From NCBI GenBank assembly GCA_009363875.1, contig CM018698.1:61177439-61241438 (forward strand): 64,000 bases of DNA, read 5' to 3'. The stretch's first letter is position 1. Every line of letters starts with the position of its first letter. The position numbers and the translations under genes are program-made. Shown here piece after piece: positions 33,323 to 44,143 of the stretch. Source of the stretch: Mikania micrantha. Lineage: Eukaryota > Streptophyta > Magnoliopsida > Asterales > Asteraceae. A model generated the notes under the pieces. The model did not search any database and was not told the origin of the DNA. It worked only from the letters and a program-made list of their open reading frames with translations.

Positions 33323-35607
33323 TGAGAGGCCCCGAACCCCTTAGTTGGAAAAACATCAAACCCATAATACTTAAACCATAATTACATTATCATAGCAGCG
33401 GAATGTAGGGTAACAACATAAATATCATACAGATCTAAACAAACTTTTACACATTAAACATAACCCACTCTTCTAACAGTCATATAATACAGCCAGTTTA
33501 TGCCAGGGGTAGTCTTCAATATATGCCATGAGCCTTCCTGGTCTTCTTTCTCTAACCAATCAACCTGATATGCATGCTAAACAAGTCAGCTTTCGCTGGT
33601 GAGTTCTAAGTTAACTTTTCATAAAAGTTAAATCTTTAATATACATAAAACATTAGCCTTCACTGCCGACCGGAGTCAACAGTCTCAATCATACTAAACA
33701 TAAAACATTTCATATACATAACATACATGACATCATAACATCAATCATACAGTGCATAAATGTAGCCTGTTCTGTTGACCGAAGTCAACACGTTATGCAT
33801 GCATAATACATCCTCAACTGGCGACACACAGTCGACAGGCCTGTTCTTTCACAGGACTTATGCCTGTTCTTTCACAGGACTTATGCCTGTTCTTTCACAG
33901 GACTTTTTAAACCATCAACCGAAATTGACGGCTCATACCGGTACAAGACTTCTGGACATACATCATTCATACATAACATGGTTTAAATCATTTAAACCAT
34001 CATAATCATAAACCATTATAATCATAAATCATTATCCGCACCGCAGTGCTCAACATTTGCCCAACCGCAGCCGGGACTTCAAAATCGCATTTTCTAATTA
34101 ACCTCGGCCGAGACTTTTAAAATCATTCATTTCTCAACCGTAGTTGAGTCTTTAAAACATCCTTGACATCTCAGCTGAGGTTCTTAAAATCATTTACTTC
34201 TCAACTGTAGTTGAGACTTAAAGCATTATTTACTTTAAAACGTTCTTTACTTGAAAACATTCTTTACCTGACCTTAATCAGGTTAATATCACTTTCATAC
34301 ATTAACTTTACAACTTTAAACATTCTTTACTTTTAACATATTCTCTTATCTGACCGTAGCCAGATAAAACAATCATTTACCTAAAATAACTTTATAACAT
34401 GCATATCAGCCCTAAAACGTTAAAATAGTAAAAGAGGGCTCATAGAACTCACCTGATGTCTTACTGTAGCAAGATCACTCACAAACTGGTACTAATGGTG
34501 AATTTCTGCATTCGTTTACACTTAATAAGTCATTTATGTTTTAACCTACTGATTAGATCTTTCTGAACGTTCAATGTCAAAGACATTGTCTTGAAAGTCA
34601 TCAAATAGTTAATGTTGTTGATTATGCTAAAACAGTTCTTAAACAGATTAATGGCTTAGAAATGATAAATCCTTATCATTGATTACCCAGATATCATGAA
34701 ATATCACAATGTAGTCTTAGAATAGGTTTAATAACCATGTTTAACATACTAATCTGACTGTTATCATAAACGTCAGATAATCGTTCCAATAAGTATGTTA
34801 ATGATTGTGATTAGTTTGAAACACTTAGGTTTAACCTTTGCATTTCAAAGATTAACCAAGCTAATCACCTACATTGTCATAATCAAATGGATCAAACCAT
34901 TATAATCATAGTTGTGATTTCATGCAAACCGGGCATTACAACGACTCAAAACAAGGATTAAACCGTTAGAACATCGTGTTCTTCATTTCCAATCAATCCT
35001 AGCCATCATCTAGGCAATAATCAACAATCCTAACTATGTCATTACGTTCAAAATCAAGATCTAATCAATCAAAATCACACTAGTAAGTTAAAACGAATCG
35101 TTACCTAATCTGACGGAGTTTTGAGCTTAGAACAACAATCAGAACTTGTAAACACGTTCCCTGGCTTCAAATATGTGATCTGATGGCTTTGATTTGGTGA
35201 TTTGATGGTTAAACTTCGAGTTCTAGCATCTGGAGATGGAGCAGGTTCGAGAGATAAGAATTTTAACTTCTGTATGCGTTTTTATGAAGAAAATCTGATC
35301 CACTGCACCGCCTCACCCGTCGCGTACCGCGACGAGGTGCAAATTTGGGCTTCGCGTACCGCGAAGTTTTTCGGGAGTTTCAGATATTTTTCTTGCATCG
35401 CGTAACGCGAAGGAAGTTCGACTCCTCCATCGCGTACCGCGACGAGGCCAGAAATCCAATACTTAGAAATTTTTCTTCGTTTTTCGATTCCGGGCAATCC
35501 AGGACTCCGTTTTGAACACGGTTTTCGCCCACGTTCATCATTTCTCGTGTACTATCATCCTGTAGTAATTTCACATGTCAACTCAACGTGGATTTTATAC
35601 ACGATCA
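33323..35607 (-). mobile_element. LTR3 of the array (5-prime LTR of B, 3-prime LTR of C)
   Basis: 2285 bp. It is 72 bp shorter than LTR2, explained by three missing 23-bp units (33840-33903 has 3) and a 3-bp deletion near 34623. The left edge differs (CCCTTAGTTGGAAAAAC). It groups with LTR1 at GAAACACTTAGG and GGATCAAACC. Confidence 0.9.
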
Positions 35608-38600
35608 TCCCAACTACCACATGGTAGCTATTGTTGTACGAGAATTCCACCAATGGTAAATGATCATCCCAACTACCACCAAAATCAATAATACAAGCTC
35701 TGAGCATATCTTCTAAGGTTTGGATAGTCCTTTCAGACTGTCCATCGGTCTGAGGATGATACGCAGTGCTGATATTGAGTCTTGTGCCCATTGATTCATG
35801 AAACTGTTTCCAGAATCTTGAAACAAATCGTGTATCACGATCAGATACTATAGAAACTGGAACTCCATGTCTGGTAATTATTTCTTTCACAAATAATTCA
35901 GATAGTTTCTCAGAAGTATAAGTCTCACGTATAGGCAAGAAGTGAGCACTTTTCGTTAACCGATCTACAATCACCCAAATAGCATCATGACGTTTCGCCG
36001 TAAAAGGCAACTTAGTAATAAAATCCATAGTAATGTGTTCCCACTTCCATTCTGGGACTTCTAAAGGTTGCACATAACCATAGGGTTTCTGATGTTCAGC
36101 TTTCACTTGCGCACATGTCAAACATTTATTTACGTACTGCATTACATTAAACTTCATACCTGGCCACCAATAATCCTTTCGAAGGTCTTGATACATTTTC
36201 GTTGCACCAGGATGAATAGAATAACGTGACTTATGTGCTTCATCTAGAATCCTTGACCTGATGTTCCCATTTCGTGGAACCCACATTCGACCAAATTGAA
36301 TCTTAACACCAATTTCATTTTCTTCTAAATTCTTAACTTGACCGAAGATTCTTTCGAATCCAACATTTTCTTCCTTTAATCCTTCCTTCTGTGCATCCCT
36401 AAGTTCATTCAGGAAATCTGGTGTTATCACCAAACTATAAGACTTAACTTGTATAGCGGAGTGTTCTGTTTTACGACTTAGAGCATCAGCCACCACATTG
36501 GCTTTTCCTGGGTGATACAAAATCTCACAGTCATTATCTTTGAGCAGTTCAAGCCATCTTCGTTGTCTCATATTCAAGTCCTTCTGTTCAAAGAAGTATT
36601 TTAAACTTTTGTGATCTATGTAGATTGTACATTTCACTCCATATAAATAATGCCTCCAAATTTTTAAAGCAAATACCACAGCAGCCAATTCCAAATCATG
36701 TGTTGGATAATTAGCTTCATGGGTTTTCAATTGTCTTGAGGCATATGCTATTACCTTTCCCCTTTGCATAAGTACACAACCCAAACCCAGATAAGACGCA
36801 TCTGAGTACACCACCATGTCTTCATTACCATCCGGCAGTGATAAAATAGGAGCTTCAGTTAATCTCTTTTTCAATTCCTCAAAAGCTTGGACCTGAGTTG
36901 GACCCCAGTCATATTTTGTTTCTTTCCTAGTCAATTTCGTCAGTGGTGTAGCAATCCTGGAGAAATCCTGGATAAATCTTCTGTAATAACCTGCTAATCC
37001 AAGAAAGCTACGAACTTCTGTTGGTGTTTTCGGAGGATTTCATTTCATAACTGCTTCTACTTTAGCTGGGTCCACCATTATGCCTTCTGGACTAATAACA
37101 TGACCTAAAAATTGTACTTCCCGTAGCCAAAAGGCACATTTAGAGAATTTAGCATAAAGCTTTTCTCTTCTTAGTATTTCAAGAACTTCCCGGATATGAC
37201 ACGCATGATCACCTTCACTCCATGAGTATATTAATATATCGTCAATAAACACAATCACTGATCGGTCTAACATAGGTCTGCACACCCGATTCATCAAATC
37301 CATAAACGCCGCAGGAGCGTTTGTTAATCCGAAAGACATCACAAGAAACTCATAGTGTCCATAACGTGTGCGAAACGCTGTCTTCGGAATATCTTGTTCT
37401 CTCACCTTTAATTGATGATACCCTGATCTGAGATCTATTTTAGAAAACCAACTTGCCCCTTGCAATTGGTCAAATAGATCGTCAATTCTTGGTAACGGAT
37501 ACTTATTCTTTATTGTGAGCTTATTCAATTCCCTATAATCAATACACATCCTCATACTTCCGTCCTTTTTCTTTACAAACAACACTGGTGCACCCCAAGG
37601 TGACACACTTGTTCGTATAAAACCTTTGTCTAGAAGGTCTTGTAGTTGGGTCATTAATTCTTTCATTTCCGTTGGAGCCAGACGGTACGGTGCCTTGGCG
37701 ACAGGTTGAGCTCCTGGCACAACATCAATTTGGAATTCGGTTTCCCGATCAGGTGGAAGTCCTGGCAAATCCTCAGGAAATACATCAGGAAAGTTACACA
37801 CCACGGGTACGTCTTCCAATTCTTTTACCTTAATTTCTTTATCAATAACATAAGCCAGATAAGCCCCACACCCTCGCCTCATAAATTCACTTGCCTTAAT
37901 CATTGAAATGACTTTAGGCGCGTTAAACACTTTATCCCCGTAAACCGTTACTGAACTCCCATTAAGAGCCGTTAAGAAAATCATATTTCGTCGACAAACA
38001 ATGTTAGCCTCATGTTTGGCCAACCAATCCATACCCAACACTACATCGAAACCTCCTAACGTAATCACAAATAATTTAACAGGGAATCTATGACCTTCTA
38101 TATCAATGTAACAATCATCATCAATAGCCTCCGTTACTCTAGTAGATTTACCAAGAGCAGTTTCTATGTTAAAGGCATTTTCTATCTTTTTAACATTTGC
38201 ACACAGTTTATCACAAAAAGCAATAGCCACAAAGCTCATACTTGCACCAGAATCAAATAGAACTGACGCAGGGATATCATTAATCAAGAATGTACCTGTC
38301 ACCACATCTGGGTCTTTATCTGCCTGATCCTTAGTCATAGTAAAGGCACGAGCTTTTGCCTTTTGCTTCTCACCTCCCTTGCTACTCTCAGGTTTGATGG
38401 TTTCAGTAGGCATTATCTTTGGTTTAAAACAATTCCTGCTCACGTGACCGATTCCACCACAATCGTAACATTTTGGCATATTCGGGCAATCATAAGAGAG
38501 ATGTCCAGTCTTTCCACAACGATAGCACAAAGTAGTTCCCGTAAGACATTCTCCCCTATGTCTCTTTCCACACTTAGGGCATTTTTCAATTTCTTCGGTT

Positions 38601-39550
38601 CTAAACCTTTTCATAGGCGGTCCGGATTTGTCATTTCTGTTTCTTTTAAATTTAGGTGTCCATTTTTGCTTCGGTTCCTCCTTTGTTGGTTCAGCTTCAA
38701 CAACATCATCCCAGACAATACCGCTAATTTCTACGGCTGATTCAAAAGTTCTAGGAGCATGCGCCTTCACATGTGTTCGGACTTTAGGCGGTAGTCCTTC
38801 CACATATAACTTCAATATGCGTTCCTCCGTGTTTACCAAATGAGGAACCAGTCTTGACATTTCATTAAATTTTGACGTATATTGCCGATGGTTCATACGT
38901 CCAGCTTTCAAAGTCAGAAATTCCCGCTCGATTTTATCAATTTCATTCTTTGGACAGAAGTGTTTTATAACTAATTCCTTCAAGTCTTCCCATTTAAAAC
39001 CCTCCACATCAGTAGTGGTCTTTGACTGCTTAACAGTGTTCCACCAATGTAGAGCTTCTTCAGTAAATGAGTGAGCTGCAAATTTCACAGCTTGATCTTC
39101 CCGGCATTCACTGATAGCAATAACCGCCTCCATAGCCGAAACCCAATGACAGGTGGCCACAGCATCCTTCTTACCATCAAATGAGGGTGGATTGCATCCT
39201 TTGAAGGCCTTGTAATCACAACCCTTCCGTTTCTCTGACGTAGAATCACTGTTCTTAGTTCCGGTGATCACAACTTCTTCTTCTTTGGTGCTCTCCTTAG
39301 TTTCTTCAGACTTTTCTTTCAAAGTATCCTTCAGTATTTTTGTAACCAAAGCTGGTAGCTTATCATCCAAAACTTTACAGACCTCATCAGAAATAGCCTT
39401 CACTACGATAGGCTCTAGAGTAAACTCGTTTTCATCTTCCGGTTGCTCGTTGTGCTCGTAGTCGTCTTCATTGACGGGTTCTTCATTCTCGATATGTGGT
39501 TCTTCAGGTTCCTGTGGTTGCTTACGTGGTCTACCCCTTTGTCCAGCCAT
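35555..39550 (-). pseudogene. Gypsy gag-pol, array copy C (one nonsense codon)
   Basis: Domain order as in copy B. Residue 837 (Trp in MKWNPP, after the RT core) is a TGA stop at 37037-37039, so the first frame ends at 836 residues (37040-39550). A second open stretch (35555-36934) holds RNase H and integrase up to the shared truncation. Private substitutions include Arg to Thr-type changes near the RT start (FIRTSVS) and Trp for Arg in YSWSEGD. Length is identical to copies A and B. Confidence 0.9.
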
Positions 39551-39864
39551 TTAACTACCTACAAGATGCATCAATTGGAGAGTCAATACAGGTTTAGTTT
39601 AGCACGAAATAAGCTTTGTAAATCGTTAATGACGTTGATCAGGTGTTATTAACCATTTACCTAACTCATAGGCTCTAAACGTTTCCCATCACGTCATCCC
39701 AAAGTGCATGACTCTAACTATCTTTCTAACCTTACACCTATGTCTTAACTCATACATAACATTCAGCTCATGGCATCAAACTACCCTTGACTGGCATTCT
39801 TATCATTCTGTCCCATTTTCAGTTTAAGTCCAGTCATTAGGGATGACCGGATCTCTCAAACTAT

Positions 39865-39878
39865 GGCTCTGATACCAA
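39865..39878 (-). promoter_or_regulatory. Primer-binding site of copy C
   Basis: TTGGTATCAGAGCC on the minus strand, two bases from the end of LTR4. Confidence 0.92.
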
Positions 39879-39880
39879 CT

Positions 39881-42237
39881 TGAGAGGCCCCGAACCCCTC
39901 AGTTGGCAAAACATCAAACCCATAATACTTAAACCATAATTACATTATCATAGCAGCGGAATGTAGGGTAACAACATAAATATCATACAGATCTAAACAA
40001 ACTTTTACACATTAAACATAACCCACTCTTCTAACAGTCATATAATACAGCCAGTCTATGCCAGGGGTAGTCTTCAATATATGCCATGAGCCTTCCTGGT
40101 CTTCTTTCTCTAACCAATCAACCTGATATGCATGCTAAACAAGTCAGCTTTCGCTGGTGAGTTCTAAGTTAACTTTTCATAAAAGTTAAATCTTTAATAT
40201 ACATAAAACATTAGCCTTCACTGCCGACCGGAGTCAACAGTCTCAATCATACTAAACATAAAACATTTCATATACATAACATACATGACATCATAACATC
40301 AATCATACAGTGCATAAATGTAGCCTGTTCTGTTGACCGAAGTCAACACGTTATGCATGCATAATACATCCTCAACTGGCGACACACAGTCGACAGGCCT
40401 GTTCTTTCACAGGACTTATGCCTGTTCTTTCACAGGACTTATGCCTGTTCTTTCACAGGACTTATGCCTGTTCTTTCACAGGACTTATGCCTGTTCTTTC
40501 ACAGGACTTCTGCCTGTTCTTTCACAGGACTTTTTAAACCATCAACCGAAATTGACGGCTCATACCGGTACAAGACTTCTGGACATACATCATTCATACA
40601 TAACATGGTTTAAATCATTTAAACCATCATAATCATAAACCATTATAATCATAAATCATTATCCGCACCGCAGTGCTCAACATTTGCCCAACCGCAGCCG
40701 GGACTTCAAAATCGCATTTTCTAATTAACCTCGGCCGAGACTTTTAAAATCATTCATTTCTCAACCGTAGTTGAGTCTTTAAAACATCCTTGACATCTCA
40801 GCTGAGGTTCTTAAAATCATTTACTTCTCAACTGTAGTTGAGACTTAAAGCATTATTTACTTTAAAACGTTCTTTACTTGAAAACATTCTTTACCTGACC
40901 TTAATCAGGTTAATATCACTTTCATACATTAACTTTACAACTTTAAACATTCTTTACTTTTAACATATTCTCTTATCTGACCGTAGCCAGATAAAACAAT
41001 CATTTACCTAAAATAACTTTATAACATGCATATCAGCCCTAAAACGTTAAAATAGTAAAAGAGGGCTCATAGAACTCACCTGATGTCTTACTGTAGCAAG
41101 ATCACTCACAAACTGGTACTAATGGTGAATTTCTGCATTCGTTTACACTTAATAAGTCATTTATGTTTTAACCTACTGATTAGATCTTTCTGAACGTTCA
41201 ATGTCAAAGACATTGTCTTGAAAGTCATCAAATAGTTAATGTTGTTGATTATAATGCTAAAACAGTTCTTAAACAGATTAATGGCTTAGAAATGATAAAT
41301 CCTTATCATTGATTACCCAGATATCATGAAATATCACAATGTAGTCTTAGAATAGGTTTAATAACCATGTTTAACATACTAATCTGACTGTTATCATAAA
41401 CGTCAGATAATCGTTCCAATAAGTATGTTAATGATTGTGATTAGTTTGAAATACTTAGGTTTAACCTTTGCATTTCAAAGATTAACCAAGCTAATCACCT
41501 ACATTGTCATAATCAAATGGATTAAACCATTATAATCATAGTTGTGATTTCATGCAAACCGGGCATTACAACGACTCAAAACAAGGATTAAACCGTTAGA
41601 ACATCGTGTTCTTCATTTCCAATCAATCCTAGCCATCATCTAGGCAATAATCAACAATCCTAACTATGTCATTACGTTCAAAATCAAGATCTAATCAATC
41701 AAAATCACACTAGTAAGTTAAAACGAATCGTTACCTAATCTGACGGAGTTTTGAGCTTAGAACAACAATCAGAACTTGTAAACACGTTCCCTGGCTTCAA
41801 ATATGTGATCTGATGGCTTTGATTTGGTGATTTGATGGTTAAACTTCGAGTTCTAGCGTCTGGAGATGGAGCAGGTTCGAGAGATAAGAATTTTAACTTC
41901 TGTATGCGTTTTTATGAAGAAAATCTGATCCACTGTACCGCCTCACCCGTCGCGTACCGCGACGAGGTGCAAATTTGGGCTTCGCGTACCGCGAAGTTTT
42001 TCGGGAGTTTCAGATATTTTTCTTGCATCGCGTAACGCGAAGGAAGTTCGACTCCTCCATCGCGTACCGCGACGAGGCCAGAAATCCAATACTTAGAAAT
42101 TTTTCTTCGTTTTTCGATTCCGGGCAATCCAGGACTCCGTTTTGAACACGGTTTTCGCCCACATTCATCATTTCTCGTGTACTATCATCCTGTAGTAATT
42201 TCACATGTCAACTCAACGTGGATTTTATACACGATCA
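39881..42237 (-). mobile_element. LTR4 of the array (5-prime LTR of copy C)
   Basis: 2357 bp, six 23-bp units including the CTTCTG variant, most like LTR2. Its U3 edge (ATACACGATCA) is followed by unrelated sequence AAGGTGC, which marks the array boundary. On the other three LTRs the same edge meets integrase sequence. Confidence 0.9.
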
Positions 42238-44130
42238 AAGGTGCTAAATCTTTTGGTTGTTACACTTTGTTTCCCCTTGGTTCTTTGATCGTTCATGTGT
42301 ACAACTTAGCTTAGAAAGTTCAATTGAACTATTTAACTTGGTTGTATATTGCATAGCATTTACTAAGCATTGGGTGTTAACAATGAAACCAACTCCCATA
42401 CTTAGTTAATTTCTTGATTCTTGATTACTACTCAACTTTTAGATCTTTAATCTCATGAATGAAGATAGTTTTACTCTTTGTAACTCATGTTTTGACTTAA
42501 CAAATTTAAACTCTTTGTTTTGTTGAAACTCATTTTTATATGTCAAAATGGTTTAGGAAAACTCTTGTTCTTGAAAACCCTAATCATGATTTCATCAAGT
42601 GAACCCATGTGTTTGCAAATCCAACTTATATCCACAACCCAAGTTTACACATCTTTGAAATTTAGGTGCTTTAGTGTTAAACCTTTGCATGCATAGTTTA
42701 CAAAACCGTTTAACGTCATGAAAACCCTAATGGCCTTCTCATGCATGCAATCGCATAGTCCAACCCATGCACACGATCATATACTCAAACCCATGTAATC
42801 GGCCGATTAGAGGTTCAGCTTGTGTGAATGAGGGGTAGGCCGTATGAGACTAGGCATGCGAGTGGAGGGTTGGCCGAATGTAGTTCATGCGGATGTGGTC
42901 TTGCGAATGAGGGAGATGGCTCTGCCGAATGAAGGTGGCTACGAATAGATGGTCGACCGAAGGGGAAACCATGCGAATGGGTCTGGTTGTCCGAATGGGA
43001 AAAGGCTTGGCCGAATAGGGTGGGGACGAATGGGTCATTCGGCTTTGTGGCAGCCTCATGCGGCTGGTGGCCATTCGGCCGGGCTGTTGGGAGCCCCTTT
43101 CGGCCGCTTGAACCCAGCAGGTGCCACCCTCAAATGTCGAGCCTTAAGAACAGGAAATGAAGCATCTCATGTTCCTACACCATCCTAAGTCGTTTATGTG
43201 GGATTCCTAAGGGTATTATGTTGCTTAGAACTGATTATGGTATGGTTTGAACAAAGGGGTTTTGAAAACCCTAGAAATCGGACTTTGAACTCATTTTTAG
43301 CTCAAATCAGATGATCTTGGGATCTAAATCCTTGTACTTTCGTGATTTTGGTGGTGAAATGAAGAAGTTAGGGCTTGTGGTTCTTAGAAAGAGAAAGTGG
43401 AGAGAGAGAAACGAGATTGGGGTGATGGAGATGGTAGGTGGGTGAGTTAAATGGCCATAAATGCCATTTAATGTCTTTTAGTTACCCGGGTGTGTTCGGT
43501 CTCGTTCGGTTTTGCTCGGTGTCACGTACAAGCGTCGGTTTCGTTTCATCTTCGAAATAAACGATACGGTTTTAAAAGTAAAGTTTATAAATTTCATTTA
43601 GGTGGTAATTCCTAGTAAATTAACTAAATATCTTCCGTTTAATTTAAATTTCTGAAAATATTAAATTTACAGTTTAAATCGAATCGTATAGTCGTCGCGC
43701 GTATTCGTTCGGATCGTCACCCGTACGAATACGACGATAACTACACTCTTCAATATGGTTTTCTAATTATTAGACATCATTCAGAATGTTAAACTTTCAG
43801 ATATATTCGTACAGATCGTCACCCATACGAATAATCCGTCGATTTAGCATTCACGTAACAACATTTGTTGTTTTTTTGTACAATCTCACATACGTTTATA
43901 CATAATAAAATCCTAACTAACAATCACGTGATGGTTCTGTGTCGTCAGATAGATATATGACTGTTGAACCATAATTCTGAGTTACGTTTCTGCAATGAAT
44001 CTGAAATTGTGCTATGATAAACATGAAATGATAATGATGTACATGTAATACATATAGTTTGTACCTGAATTACTGTTCATGTTACTGTGTAGATCACTGT
44101 TCCGATTACGTTTCTGGCACTGATGTTACA
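42238..44130 (-). mobile_element. Right (U3-side) part of the Gypsy-2 3-prime LTR
   Basis: It ends CTGATGTTACA at 44130, right beside a polypurine tract and Gypsy-2 coding sequence, so this is a 3-prime LTR read on the minus strand. A block at 43760-43860 (TCGTCACCCATACGAAT) is shared with the LTR ends at 1-512 and 13212-17129. A CGAAT-rich block lies at 42790-43130. The U5 half is missing here and is probably the piece at 17812-20085, giving a total of about 4.2 kb. Confidence 0.6.
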
Positions 44131-44143
44131 GTCTCCCCTTGTT
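44131..44143 (-). promoter_or_regulatory. Polypurine tract of Gypsy-2
   Basis: The minus strand reads AACAAGGGGAGAC immediately before the LTR start TGTAACATC, the position and composition expected of the plus-strand primer of an LTR retrotransposon. Confidence 0.75.

Larger units (their letters stand above)
20086..42237 (-). mobile_element. Tandem array of three gypsy elements sharing four LTRs
   Basis: The order is LTR1 (20086-22419), body A (22420-26692), LTR2 (26693-29049), body B (29050-33322), LTR3 (33323-35607), body C (35608-39880) and LTR4 (39881-42237). Each body is exactly 4273 bp and differs from the others only by scattered substitutions. There is no flanking DNA or target duplication between units, so adjacent elements share an LTR. 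Such a structure is expected from unequal recombination between LTRs rather than three insertions. Outer flanks (CTTTG on the left, AAAGG on the right) do not form a direct target duplication. Confidence 0.9.

Noticed and set aside
39881..44130. Reading LTR4 plus 42238-44130 as one 4.25-kb LTR shared with Gypsy-2
   Set aside because: It would put two palindrome blocks in one LTR, Gypsy-2 and the array have clearly different pol sequences, and the missing half is better supplied by 17812-20085. It is not fully excluded, since the array has no target duplication.
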